Of a stretch of 64,000 nucleotides of DNA, positions 16,235-25,281 are shown piece after piece (within the stretch, counting starts at the first letter, position 1; each line of letters starts with the position of its first letter). The stretch covers positions 2,790,001 to 2,854,000 of the forward strand of contig NZ_AP028908.1 in NCBI RefSeq assembly GCF_037076465.1, in the 5' to 3' direction. This DNA is from Pectobacterium araliae (GTDB lineage: Bacteria; Pseudomonadota; Gammaproteobacteria; Enterobacterales; Enterobacteriaceae). A program made the position numbers and the translations under genes. Under the pieces are notes generated by a model. The model made no database searches. It saw only the letters and a program-made list of their open reading frames with translations, and was not told the DNA's origin.

Positions 16235-17092
16235 TTATTCTATTTTAGCAGGAATAGGACGATATTCGGTGTAAAACTCATGAGCAATTACTTGGACATC
16301 ATCTAATTGCCGTTTTGCATTTAAAGGTTTCTCATAAGCTATTACCTTCATATCTAATCCTCTACTACTGTGGAATTTTCCATTTGCCTGTGCGATCACT
16401 CCATCCCATTGAACAATATAACCTCTTGTATCAATAATATTATTTCTAATACAATCATTGAAAACACTTTGGATCGGGACAAACCATAAAAAGTGGTAAT
16501 CTCCATCATTATTTAGAGCTACCTTTTTATTAAACCAAACAGCCACACATCCTGCCATTTTCACATTACCAACCCAAGAGGTAGCAATGTCAGTAAAAGA
16601 TAAATTTATCTGCCCCCAACTATGAGTCTGGGGAGCGATAGGTACTTTTACTGATGCCCCATAATTAGAGGTTTTAGTAATAGTACTACCTTGCATAGAA
16701 GACAACGAAAGTTCAGTACTTAAAGTGGTCTCAGCGCCCATAAATGGAACACCTGCCTTAAGCTTAACTGAAACGCCTAATTTTACATTCTCCGTCACAT
16801 TCCATGTGAAAGAGTCTTCTATACCCTGTTGTAAATTAACTTCGTGTTGAATTATTTGACTAGTGCCATTTTCAACATCATACTTACCCAAGAGAGCTGC
16901 TCCGCCATCACTTTGCACCGCATTTGAATACACCAAATCTTGGGGTGGTGTCACATTAGTTTGGTGTTGCATATAGTTTTTTGTATCTTTATTACGACCA
17001 TATTGAGTGCTTTCTGTAAACCAACAAGTGGTACCATATTGTGCAGTTATCCACTTACCCCAAGTATTCGTTATATTATCAATGTCATTCAT
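16235..17092 (-). CDS. Putative aerolysin-type (ETX/MTX2-like) beta-pore-forming toxin
   Basis: This encodes 285 residues from MNDIDNITNTWGKW. Residues about 90-170 form a long run of alternating polar and hydrophobic residues rich in Ser and Thr (SFTWNVTENVKLGVSVKL, STELSLSSMQGSTITKTS), as in the amphipathic hairpin and strands of aerolysin-fold toxins. A following SWGQINLSFTDI and Trp/Tyr-rich strands fit the rest of the fold. There is no signal peptide, so release would need lysis or another route. The start at 17092 has AGGA 8 bases upstream; 17101 is an alternative. It is isolated and AT-rich, suggesting cargo. I cannot exclude a lectin-like protein. Confidence 0.5.
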   Translation of the reverse strand: MNDIDNITNTWGKWITAQYGTTCWFTESTQYGRNKDTKNYMQHQTNVTPPQDLVYSNAVQSDGGAALLGKYDVENGTSQIIQHEVNLQQGIEDSFTWNVTENVKLGVSVKLKAGVPFMGAETTLSTELSLSSMQGSTITKTSNYGASVKVPIAPQTHSWGQINLSFTDIATSWVGNVKMAGCVAVWFNKKVALNNDGDYHFLWFVPIQSVFNDCIRNNIIDTRGYIVQWDGVIAQANGKFHSSRGLDMKVIAYEKPLNAKRQLDDVQVIAHEFYTEYRPIPAKIE

Positions 17093-17101
17093 AACAATCA
17101 T

Positions 17102-17798
17102 CCTAATTAATTAGTGTTTATTTTTACAAGGTATCATAGAAATACTCATTACTTACCCACCGCACATATTTAAATATAACTAAAAACCAGTATCATATAT
17201 AGCACGGCAACATGTAACAATAAATATTATAGTCATACTTTAGAAATTTGAAGGCTAAAGTGAAAAAATATATGTTAACAGGATAATTATTTATAATTTA
17301 ATTTATAATAATTACATGCATCTAATAATAATATTACTTAATTTTAATAAGAATAAAATAAATACGGTTAAAATAACTGCATTTAATATAATTAACCATT
17401 AGTCTTTAATCCACGAAAAAACTCAGGTGTAAAAATAGGTTATATGATATTTTTACTATGATGAAAATTTAATAATATCAATGGTAATTGATAGCACTAA
17501 AATAATAACAAGGATTTAAGGGAGAATTAGGGCAAGATCACGAATGTTTTTTGAGCCAATAATGATCGATTATTATTGTTAATATTCAAATAGAATCGTT
17601 ACCTGAGCGATGTTGACTGTCAATCATGCTGCGCGAGCAAAAATGAGCACTCATGTTCCCACCCTGAAAGTAAATTCTGCTCATTTCTTATTGACATTGG
17701 TTTTTAAAAACAGATAGTGTTATTGGTAGATTTGTTGGTAGAGGTTTTCCGACAAATCGGTTTTAACATGAAAAAACAACCAGATAGGTGCATGTTAA
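17102..17798. other. AT-rich gene-free region left of the att remnant
   Basis: Nearly 700 bp with no credible gene on either strand. The first 400 bp are strongly AT-rich and may include the toxin promoter. Toward the right the composition becomes ordinary. This fits the decayed end of an island. Confidence 0.5.
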
Positions 17799-17818
17799 AG
17801 TCCAGTCAGAGGAGCCAA
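17799..17818 (+). other. 3' fragment of tRNA-Asn: attachment-site core
   Basis: AGTCCAGTCAGAGGAGCCA followed by A is identical to the 3' end of enterobacterial tRNA-Asn. It includes the 17-bp core CCAGTCAGAGGAGCCAA used by the Yersinia high-pathogenicity island. The upstream bases do not form the rest of a tRNA. It is therefore a duplicated attachment core (attR type) rather than a gene. Confidence 0.8.
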
Positions 17819-17826
17819 TTTAAAGA

Positions 17827-17856
17827 AAGCAGACGTTCACTGACGTCTGCTTTTTT
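17827..17856 (+). terminator. Terminator following the tRNA-Asn fragment
   Basis: AAGCAGACGT/ACGTCTGCTT is a 10-bp stem with six T residues. It lies 9 bp beyond the tRNA end and is probably the original tRNA terminator. Confidence 0.8.
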
Positions 17857-17996
17857 GCTTTTAATCAATTGGTTACCCTCTTCTTCAGGTTCGCCCTCGT
17901 TCACTAAAAAACACTCGAAGCCATACCCTTTTGCTGGTAAAAATACTGGTAAAGGTGGTTCGATTTCGTTTTTACCAGCAATCGGAGGGAACCGTC

Positions 17997-18596
17997 ATGT
18001 CACTTACTGATACTAAAGTCAAAAATGCCAAGTCGTCAGAAAAGGCGGTGAAGCTCACTGACGGGTTCGGTCTCTACTTGCTGGTACATCTCAACGGTTC
18101 AAAATACTGGCAGTTAGGTTATCGCTTCGAAGGAAAACAGAAGGTGTTTTCCATTGGCGTCTATCCTGCTGTTTCGCTGGCGGATGCAAGACAACGGCGA
18201 GATGAAGCAAAAAAGCGGTTAGCTTCTGGAATTGACCCCAGCGCCAAAAAACAGGCTGACAACAAAACAATTCAAGAGAAGCGTAACAATACCCGCACTC
18301 TCAAAACCGTTGCCAAAAGCTGGTTTGCCACTAAAACCACATGGTCAGAAGATTATCAGCGTTCTGTCTGGACACGACTTGAAACTTACCTGTTTCCTGA
18401 CATCGGTAACAAGGACATTGCTGAACTGGATACAGGCGACCTGCTGGTTCCCATCAAAAAGATAGAGAAGCTGGGTTATCTTGAAATTGCCATGAGGGTG
18501 AAACAGTACGCCACTGCCATCATGCGTTATGCCGTCCAGCAAAGGATGATCCGTTTCAATCCTGCCTATGGCGTGGTAATCCCCCCATCAACATAA
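17997..18596 (+). pseudogene. P4-type integrase, truncated
   Basis: Reading from MSLTDTKVKNAKS gives 199 residues: the arm-binding DUF4102 domain (LTDGFGLYLLV, YWQLGYRFEGK, FSIGVYPAVSLADAR) and part of the core-binding domain. The frame ends at residue 199, before any catalytic Arg-His-Arg-Tyr residues. Intact P4-like integrases have about 400-440 residues, so the whole catalytic domain is missing. It lies 180 bp right of the tRNA-Asn core, the normal position for an island integrase. The upstream start at 17931 would run through the leader and is unlikely. Confidence 0.85.
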
Positions 18597-18906
18597 AATT
18601 TTGCAGAAAAGAAGCAAAAGGTAATGGTGGTATCCTGAATCCTAATTTCCATAAGAGATGTAGCAAAGGTGAAGCATAGTTACTACGCCACATCTTCTTT
18701 TAAAAATATATTTATCTTATGAACTGGTGCTCATGTGCTTACGCACGGCTCCGCCCTGATGCTGATATTAATATTTTCATGATGAATTTGAGGGCTGATA
18801 TTTCATAGATGAAGTAATATAACAGAAACGAAACGTAAATCAGATTTTCTTTTTAACAACAACCAGCAATAATAAATGGTGGCTTCAGAAAATCTGACTT
18901 ATAGAT
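18597..18906. other. Gene-free region after the truncated integrase
   Basis: Nothing recognisable is seen on either strand. It probably marks a deletion that removed the integrase catalytic domain and the body of an island. Confidence 0.4.
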
Positions 18907-19515
18907 TTAAAAAAATCGATCTTCACTTGGGAAGAACTTATTAATTATAATTTTCACATCCTCCAACCATTCTTTCCTTTCTTCTTTCGTACTCTCCGCA
19001 ACTACTCTATACATTTTTCTTTCATAGTTAACTACACCACAGAAATCAAATATACAATCTTTCCAGATCCGTTCTAATGGATCACCGAACACTGTATCCT
19101 CCCGCTCTTTAGGTGTGTTTTATGTATTAAATACAACCCCTGCTTTAGCTTTGAGAAGACCGATTGGCAAACCACCGCCATTATCCCCCTCATGAAAAGC
19201 ATAAGCAATATCCTGCCTTAAAACACGATCAACCCAGCCTTTCAAAATTGCCGGAGGTTGTCCCCACCAGTTAGGATGAATAATTATAATACCATCAGTT
19301 TCCTTTATTTCCTCCTGATGCAGATTGACAAGTTTGTCGCCGGATGCATCACTTATCAACTCCACGCTCGGTAATACAGGAGCGAAATGTTCTTCATATA
19401 AATCATGAGATAAAACAGTATGATGATTATTCTTTAATGCCTGTATTACTGAATCAGAAATTGCATGGTTAAAACTACCCTTGTAAGGGTGAGCTAAAAT
19501 AACTGATACTTTCAT
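18907..19515 (-). pseudogene. NAD(P)H oxidoreductase (flavodoxin-like, MdaB/KefF type) with an in-frame stop
   Basis: The frame reads 131 residues to a TAA at 19120-19122, then continues in the same frame for a further 71 residues. The N-terminal part has VILAHPYKGSFNHAI (FMN-binding start) and HPNWWGQPPAILKGWVDRV. The second part, NTPKEREDTVFGDPLERIW to WLEDVKIIINKFF, matches the usual C-terminus. Only one codon, in place of the Ser normally found in VFNTSNTP, is altered (TCA to TAA would suffice). The total of 203 codons is the normal family length. The two halves appear as separate open frames but are one gene. Confidence 0.85.
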
Positions 19516-19798
19516 TATGTTTCTCCATGAGAACTCACAGTACCGACTCTATGTTTACTAATTATTTCAATTTGGAATTATGTTATTTTTCCCATTTTCT
19601 TAAACGCCCACAGGCGTTCGTATAGGGAGATGATGTATTGAATGAAATAATTCGCTCATTGTCCATTTACCATACCACGGCTTTCCATAGAGCGTAGAGA
19701 ATTCTTACGCGGGAGGATCGGAGAGGGCAGCAGTTACGACTGCCACTGAATGTTCCAGAGCATCAGTGCCATCAATTAAATCCGCTTGTTTGAGCATC

Positions 19799-20200
19799 TT
19801 ATTCAGAAAGTACCGCCCATTTTTCCGTCACTTTACTGCTGACACTATCATTATCTGTTATCAGGATCAGGCGGTTTGAATGATCGCTTTACTGGCACAG
19901 GATGTTAATACCTTCCTCAGCCAGCGTTGCCACAATCTCTCCCAGCTCACCGGGCCGTTCCTGCTTAAGCTTTCGGATCAACGGTCTGCATATCTCTTCT
20001 ACCTGAAAACCTTCATTTTCAAGCACGATTCTGGCCCTGTCGCCATCTTCAACAAGGAAATGGGCATGTGCTTTGTCAGCAATGGCGAACATCCCACCAT
20101 CTTCAAGACCTATGCCATTTCGCCCTAATGTCGTCCCCAGCGCCGCCAGTTCTCCGGGAATATTTTTCAAAACAACTTGGATGTCATACAGTTGCGTCAT
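19799..20200 (-). pseudogene. Tandem ACT-domain protein with an in-frame stop
   Basis: From [20 protein letters not shown] the first ACT domain runs to about residue 70 and a second ACT-like domain follows ([20 protein letters not shown]). A TAA at 19889-19891 interrupts it at residue 104, but the same frame continues SDHSNRLILITDN to a natural stop at 19799. A tyrosine codon is expected at the stop (TAC or TAT to TAA). Such proteins bind small ligands, often amino acids. The start is near an IS3 fragment, so the promoter may also be lost. Confidence 0.75.
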
Positions 20201-20354
20201 CCCTGGTTTCTGACGTGTAATCTCTGATCGTATGAACGATACGGATACGGTAAAAAGAGAAAATTGACTTCCGTCCTTCAACCTGATCTGACTCATTCAG
20301 GATATTTTGTTTCCATCGCAACACCGCCTCGGTCAGTGTCAAGGTTGTTGTCAC

Positions 20355-20629
20355 AATCTCTGCAGTCTGCCCACTCTCTCGCTCAGAGGACGTTGCCCGG
20401 CTCTGTTGCTTGCTACGCCAGTTGTAGATTTGGGACTCGTACAGACTGAGTTGGCGGGCAGCGGCGGCCACGCCGATGCGTTCGGCAAACGTCAGGACTT
20501 CCTCACGAAATTCAGGCGTGTGTGGCTTACGGGGCTTCTTGCTGGTTGGTATGGACTTTGTCATGTGAGTCACCTCTGATTGAGAGTTTACTCACTTAGT
20601 CGCGCGTCCACTATTGCTGGGTAAGATCA
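20355..20629 (-). mobile_element. IS3-family fragment: terminal repeat and start of orfA
   Basis: The minus strand begins TGATCTTACCCAGCAATAGT at 20629, a terminal inverted repeat of an IS3-family group. It continues into orfA from MTKSIPTSKKPRK at 20564. The reading includes the helix-turn-helix AERIGVAAAARQLSLYESQ and WRSKQQ, typical of IS3 OrfA. Homology seems to end at about 20355, so the rest of orfA and all of orfB are gone. The last 24 bp (20606-20629) recur at 36163-36186. Confidence 0.8.
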
Positions 20630-20961
20630 ATATACTGTTGCTTTAAAAAGACCATCGGACAGGCCATTGATTGCAATGGCGAGATCATTAATTAAACACC
20701 GCTGATACTCAGCAAAACACCAGAACCAAATACTTCCAGCATTTCCCTGGTGATTAGTTTTTCATTTCTTTTAAAATTAAAGATCCATATTTACGATTAA
20801 TGAAAACATCAAAGAGGGATTAATATTCAAATGAAGAGTAAATAAGTACCTATATGCAACATCCGATATAAGTTACGTCTTCTCTTTAAGAACTATCCAG
20901 ATAAAACCACCTGGAACGCATTAAAAACAAACAATTATCAGCCTTAGCTTTTTATGCTGCT
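20630..20961. other. Gene-free junction between the IS3 fragment and the catabolic island
   Basis: Here the AT-rich flank meets the GC-rich operons. No gene, terminator or repeat stands out. It is likely the 3' side of the ABC transporter operon, which ends at 20962. Confidence 0.4.
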
Positions 20962-21729
20962 TTAGCGTTTCGGATTATTCCGCTGCCAAAACACCACCCG
21001 TCCCTGTAGCCAGCGCATAATCTGTGTGCCGATAAACCCGCTCAGTGCCAGTAAAAACACCCCGGCAAACATGGTGGACAGACTCATATTGACGGAGCTT
21101 GAAGCAATCAGATAGCCAAGCCCCTGCTGCGCGGAGAGAAACTCCGCCACTACCGCGCCAATTAACGCCAGTGCGACACCTATTTGCAGACCGGCGAAAA
21201 TATCCCCTGCCGCAGAAGGCAGTTTGACGTGAAAAAGCAGATACGTGCGTGATGCGGAAAAGGCTCGGCAGGCATCCAGCAACTCCGCGTCAGTACGGCG
21301 AATACCGTTGACCGTGTTGACAAACAGCGGGAAGAAGCAGACCAGCGCCACCAGCACGATTTTCGACGCCATACCAAAACCAAACCACACCAGAATAATC
21401 GGCCCAAGTGCAACTTTGGGTGTCGACTGCAATGCCACTAACAGCGGATAGATAAAACGTTCAAACGTCCGGGATTCCGCAAGGATCCCCCCCAATACAA
21501 TCGCCAGCAGGCTGCCAATAGCATAGCCCATCAGGGTTTCGCCCAGCGTGGTGGTGATGTGCGGCCATAAGCTCTGATCACGAAAACCACTGGCCAGCGC
21601 CTGATAAACCGCCTCAGGAGAAGGCAGCAGGTAGTCAGGAATGTCGAACATCCAAACTGAGACATCCCAGATAATCAGCAATACCAGCAGGCTGATTAAG
21701 GGATAGATAACCGATAATAACTTATTCAT
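20962..21729 (-). CDS. ABC transporter permease, NitT/TauT (SsuC/TauC) type
   Basis: This encodes 255 residues with about six membrane helices. The cytoplasmic coupling loop has the BPD-transporter signature AFSASRTYLLFHVKLPSAAGD (cited here by position, about 164-184). YLLPSPEAVYQAL after the first helix is typical of SsuC/TauC proteins for sulfonates, nitrate, taurine or pyrimidine precursors. It is the last gene of the operon with the binding protein, hydrolase and ATPase. It imports the operon's unknown substrate across the inner membrane. Confidence 0.9.
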   Translation of the reverse strand: MNKLLSVIYPLISLLVLLIIWDVSVWMFDIPDYLLPSPEAVYQALASGFRDQSLWPHITTTLGETLMGYAIGSLLAIVLGGILAESRTFERFIYPLLVALQSTPKVALGPIILVWFGFGMASKIVLVALVCFFPLFVNTVNGIRRTDAELLDACRAFSASRTYLLFHVKLPSAAGDIFAGLQIGVALALIGAVVAEFLSAQQGLGYLIASSSVNMSLSTMFAGVFLLALSGFIGTQIMRWLQGRVVFWQRNNPKR

Positions 21730-21794
21730 TATTCTGCCCTGAGAGCCTGCCAGCAGGCTCTGATTAATGCTTTTTAGTGGGAAAGACGACGGGT

Positions 21795-22586
21795 TCAGAT
21801 AGCTGTTGACTGAATGCCGCCTGCGCTATGGCTGGTCACAAAATGCCGACGTAAGTGCTGACACAACGAGGTAAATTCGTCGTCAGACAGTATTTCCAGA
21901 CTGCGGGGACGAGGCAGCAGGATCGCCAGCTCCTCAATAATTTTCCCCGGCCGCGGTGACATCACCAGAACCCGGTCGGCGAGAAATACCGCTTCCTGAA
22001 TACTGTGAGTAATAAACAGCACCGACTTGCGTTGCTGTCCCCAGATACGTTGCAGTTCCAGCATCAGCACTTCCCGCGACAGAGCATCCAGCGCCGCAAA
22101 AGGCTCATCCATCAGCAACAGTTCCGGATCATGCAGCAACATACGGGCAATCCCTACCCGCTGCTGCATCCCACCAGATAGCTCAAAAGGATAGTCATCG
22201 GCAAAATCCGCCAGCCCGACCAGTTCAAGCAACTGCAATGCCCGCTCCCGCGCCGCGCCGGCGGGAAGTCCCAGGGTACGCGCAGGCAACAAGACATTGT
22301 TGAGCACGCTTTTCCACGGCAACAAATTGGGTTTCTGGAACACCACACCAGTGTGACGTCCCGGCCCGGAAACCGGCTGTCCCCCCACCTGAACCGCCCC
22401 ACGGCTCGCGTCCATCAGCCCGGCGGCCAGTTTCAGGATGGTGGATTTCCCGCAACCAGATGGTCCGAGTAAGGCCACAAACTCACCATCGCCAATCCGT
22501 AGGTCGACATCGGTCAGCGCTTCAATCTCGCCACGTCTTGTCGCATAGGTCAGGCCGACGTTATGCAACTCCAGCGCCGCACTCAT
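21795..22586 (-). CDS. ABC transporter ATP-binding protein, NitT/TauT (SsuB/TauB) type
   Basis: This encodes 263 residues with all ABC motifs: Walker A LLGPSGCGKSTILKL (about 39-53), Q-loop in VVFQKPNLLPWKS, signature LSGGMQQRVGIAR and Walker B ELLLMDEPFAALD. The start overlaps the upstream hydrolase stop by 4 bp (ATGA). It energises the permease encoded next. The motif FQKPNLLPW is typical of the SsuB/TauB branch. Confidence 0.92.
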   Translation of the reverse strand: MSAALELHNVGLTYATRRGEIEALTDVDLRIGDGEFVALLGPSGCGKSTILKLAAGLMDASRGAVQVGGQPVSGPGRHTGVVFQKPNLLPWKSVLNNVLLPARTLGLPAGAARERALQLLELVGLADFADDYPFELSGGMQQRVGIARMLLHDPELLLMDEPFAALDALSREVLMLELQRIWGQQRKSVLFITHSIQEAVFLADRVLVMSPRPGKIIEELAILLPRPRSLEILSDDEFTSLCQHLRRHFVTSHSAGGIQSTAI

Positions 22587-23878
22587 GCCACCTCCTGCTG
22601 AGCCGCCGCCAGAAACGCCAGCACCCGCTCCCAGCTATGCACATTGGCCTGCGCATTCGCCAGCGGCGTGCCGCCGCCGTCAATCATCACGCCTGCGACC
22701 GGATGTACTTTGGCAATCTCCGTGGTCGGTACATACGGGAAAGTGATGGCATGCCCTGCGCCTTCATTATGCACATGCTCCACAGGCCAGCGATGACCAC
22801 TGGCTTCCAGTTCGGCTTTGATGCGGGCGCAATAATCTGTCGATGGCCAGAAGCCATCATCGGTGCCGGAGATAAGCAACAACGGCCCGTTAATACGTTC
22901 GACCGGAATACGCGCCGCCACCCGGCTGTCTTCATCGCGCTCCACATTCACAAACGCCGGAGCCTGACGGATTGGCGCACCCGGTTGCGGCGGATGGTCA
23001 AACGCGTGCCAGTCGGCATGGGGATTATCCTGCCAGATATTGCGCAGCGGCTGGTCGCCCCAGGTCCAGGCGGTGGCATCACGCGGTTCGTCCGGGCGAC
23101 CGGCGCGCAGCGTACCGTGTACTACCGCGCTGGGCACATAGCCAATCACCGCAGAAACCTTGTCGGTGAACAGCGAACCCAGCAACAGCGCCAGTTCCCC
23201 ACCACGAGAATGCCCGGCCAGCGCAATAAAATCATCACGGGGCTGCAATGTCTTTTTCGCCCAGTTAATCGCTTTGGAGAAATACTCCAGCGGGGTACCA
23301 GAAATATGTTCCGGGCGACCCGGCGCTTTAAAATAAGCCAGTGCAAAGCCAACATAGCCGTGCGCGGCAAACAGTGCGGCACGCAACTCCGGCGTTCCGC
23401 CACCCGAACCATTGAGCACAATTACCAGCGGATGCGGCCCATCCCCTGCGGGGGTGAATACCGTGCCAGAAAGGCCGTTTTCACGCACTTCCCTACGGGT
23501 AACGCCCGGCGCGACAAAACGTTGTATCAGCTCTGCCTGTGCGCTTTCCCCATCCGCATCGTCAATACGTAGCTGAATGTGGTATGGCTCTATGCTGTCG
23601 ATATGCGAGTCTTCAACTGGTGGTGTGATCTGCCGCAGGCTCCAGACTGGCGCCATCGAATCCGCAATCTGCCAGTCGCCTTCCAGCGGCACAGCGGTGG
23701 ACAGATCCAACAAACCATCTTGCGCAATTTCAAAGGTGGCGAAACTCTCCCATTGGCTACCATCGGGATGGGTAAAGGACGCGGAGAAACGGGCAACACC
23801 AGCCGCCAGCCCACTGGCAGTAATGCGACGGACTTTATCCACCAGGTCGTCGGCGATACCAATATTCAGAGTGCTCAT
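22583..23878 (-). CDS. BAAT/acyl-CoA thioesterase-type alpha/beta hydrolase
   Basis: This encodes 431 residues. An N-terminal Ig-like domain (about 1-110) resembles Bile_Hydr_Trans (acyl-CoA thioesterase/BAAT N-terminus), and an alpha/beta hydrolase domain resembles BAAT_C. The triad is visible as Ser224 (GHSRGGE), Asp340 (SGTDDGFW) and His376 (GAGHAI). Amino-acid N-acyltransferases have Cys as nucleophile, so the Ser suggests a thioesterase or hydrolase. It is inserted between the binding-protein and ATPase genes with 4-bp overlaps on both sides, so it is tightly coupled to transport. Its substrate is unknown. Confidence 0.75.
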   Translation of the reverse strand: MSTLNIGIADDLVDKVRRITASGLAAGVARFSASFTHPDGSQWESFATFEIAQDGLLDLSTAVPLEGDWQIADSMAPVWSLRQITPPVEDSHIDSIEPYHIQLRIDDADGESAQAELIQRFVAPGVTRREVRENGLSGTVFTPAGDGPHPLVIVLNGSGGGTPELRAALFAAHGYVGFALAYFKAPGRPEHISGTPLEYFSKAINWAKKTLQPRDDFIALAGHSRGGELALLLGSLFTDKVSAVIGYVPSAVVHGTLRAGRPDEPRDATAWTWGDQPLRNIWQDNPHADWHAFDHPPQPGAPIRQAPAFVNVERDEDSRVAARIPVERINGPLLLISGTDDGFWPSTDYCARIKAELEASGHRWPVEHVHNEGAGHAITFPYVPTTEIAKVHPVAGVMIDGGGTPLANAQANVHSWERVLAFLAAAQQEVA

Positions 23879-24936
23879 TTCGCGGCCTCCGCACGGGCGC
23901 GTAACGCGTCTTTGTCGAAGTCGCTGAATGCAGGGACAAATTCGTTGGAGAAGATACGATCCACCGGCACATTATCGCTCGGGAACTCCCCGGCCTGCGC
24001 CATGGCAGTAATCGCCTTGCGGATCACCGGCAGGTCGTACTCCCCCGGGTTCCGGCGGCTGCCATCCGGCCGGTACAACGTGCGTTCCAGACGGCGACTG
24101 AGCAGTGTGCTCGCCTCTTTCAGCCCTTTGCCGTCGGCATCCGCAGGTTTACTTTCTGGATGCTGGCGCCAGAAAGCGCGCACGCAGAACTCAGGATTGA
24201 TTTCGCAGACATACTGCGCTTCGGTGTAAGCCCGCCCAAAACGACGGATCAGATCCGGCTGCTGGGTAAAAGTATCCTGATGGGCGATAAAGCCGTTGCC
24301 GGGGGTTTCCTGAAAGACATCCGGATAAGCAATACGGCGGATTTTCGTACCAGTAAGCTCAAAGATATCGCCCCAACTGCTGTTGTAGTTAAGCGCATCC
24401 ACCTTTTTACTGCGCAGCGCCTGGAAGCCGGAACCCAGCACGCCGACCGCCACAAATTCAACATTCTTCCCCGGTTCCAGCCCGGCAACGCGCAATGCTG
24501 CGCGGCTGCCCGGAATGGTGCCCCAGGTCAGCGTGCCAACGCCAACCTTCTTATCTTTCAGGTCAGCAAGAGTTTTCACCGGCGAGTCGGCCAGCACCGT
24601 GTATTCCATGGTCTGAGCCGGAGTGCCGTTGTAGAAGTAACGTAGCGGTAACGGGTTTTTGCCATTGAAATAGCTGGAGATCACCGGTTCGGACACTGGG
24701 TAGCCAAAAGTCACGCGTTTGCTGGCGACCTGCGGCAGTAACGCTCCGGCGCCCTGAAAAATAAGCACTTTCACCGCCAGGTTCTGCTCTTTAAACAACC
24801 CCAGTTCTTCAGCCGCCGCATAAGGCGCGCCATCATGTACAGCCGGAGGGATCGCCAACGCAACGGTGACCTCATCAAGCGCCTGCGCCTGCGAGGCCGC
24901 AAATATCAGGGTGGGCAACAGGTATTTCAAACGCAT
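23875..24936 (-). CDS. ABC substrate-binding protein, SsuA/TauA/NMT1 type
   Basis: This encodes 353 residues from MRLKYLLPTLIFAAS; a signal peptide ends at about SQAQA (residue 19). The mature part has the NMT1/SsuA layout: VALAIPPAVHDGAPYAAAEE, LGLFKEQNLAVKV and DLKDKKVGVGTLTWG. I chose 24936 because AAGGAG lies 6 bases upstream; the longer frame to 24984 would spoil the signal peptide. It begins the minus-strand operon and delivers substrate to the permease and ATPase. The unusually long C-terminal extension past residue 300 may fit a bulky ligand. Confidence 0.88.
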   Translation of the reverse strand: MRLKYLLPTLIFAASQAQALDEVTVALAIPPAVHDGAPYAAAEELGLFKEQNLAVKVLIFQGAGALLPQVASKRVTFGYPVSEPVISSYFNGKNPLPLRYFYNGTPAQTMEYTVLADSPVKTLADLKDKKVGVGTLTWGTIPGSRAALRVAGLEPGKNVEFVAVGVLGSGFQALRSKKVDALNYNSSWGDIFELTGTKIRRIAYPDVFQETPGNGFIAHQDTFTQQPDLIRRFGRAYTEAQYVCEINPEFCVRAFWRQHPESKPADADGKGLKEASTLLSRRLERTLYRPDGSRRNPGEYDLPVIRKAITAMAQAGEFPSDNVPVDRIFSNEFVPAFSDFDKDALRARAEAAK

Positions 24937-25281
24937 GAGAACTCCTTGACCGAGAAAGAAAAGCAAAAGAAAAGTGTCGGTCAAGCTAGAACACAGCGGG
25001 TTGAATCAAAACGAACTATTTGCGCTAACAATATATCGATACTGGCAACGCTGGGCAGCCCAGTCGCTATTACCAGAGCAGCACAGTAAAAATGTAAAAC
25101 ATATCAACTAATAATCTCATTGAATGAAACTGAGCATCCCAGTAAAGATAAATTTGCGCATAGCATTGCCGTTTTTATTATTTAAATCTCCCCGTCTCCC
25201 TGCCACAGAATGGCCTCTCTGAGATATCCAATAAATCGCTGTGAGCAGCCCACAGCAAACTAACACCATGAGAGGCCCAGA
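24937..25281. promoter_or_regulatory. Divergent promoter region of the catabolic island
   Basis: This 345-bp gap separates the two divergent operons, so both promoters must lie here. The first gene on the right encodes a GntR-type regulator, which by family habit would bind an operator in this region. I see no repeat clear enough to name as that operator. No gene is present. Confidence 0.55.

Noticed and set aside
17700..17818. Possible complete tRNA-Asn gene
   Set aside because: Only the last 19 bases match; upstream sequence cannot form the acceptor, D and anticodon arms.
22460..24645. Long plus-strand open frames opposite the minus-strand ABC/hydrolase operon
   Set aside because: These are GC-rich antisense shadows with Arg/His-rich translations and no ribosome-binding sites.
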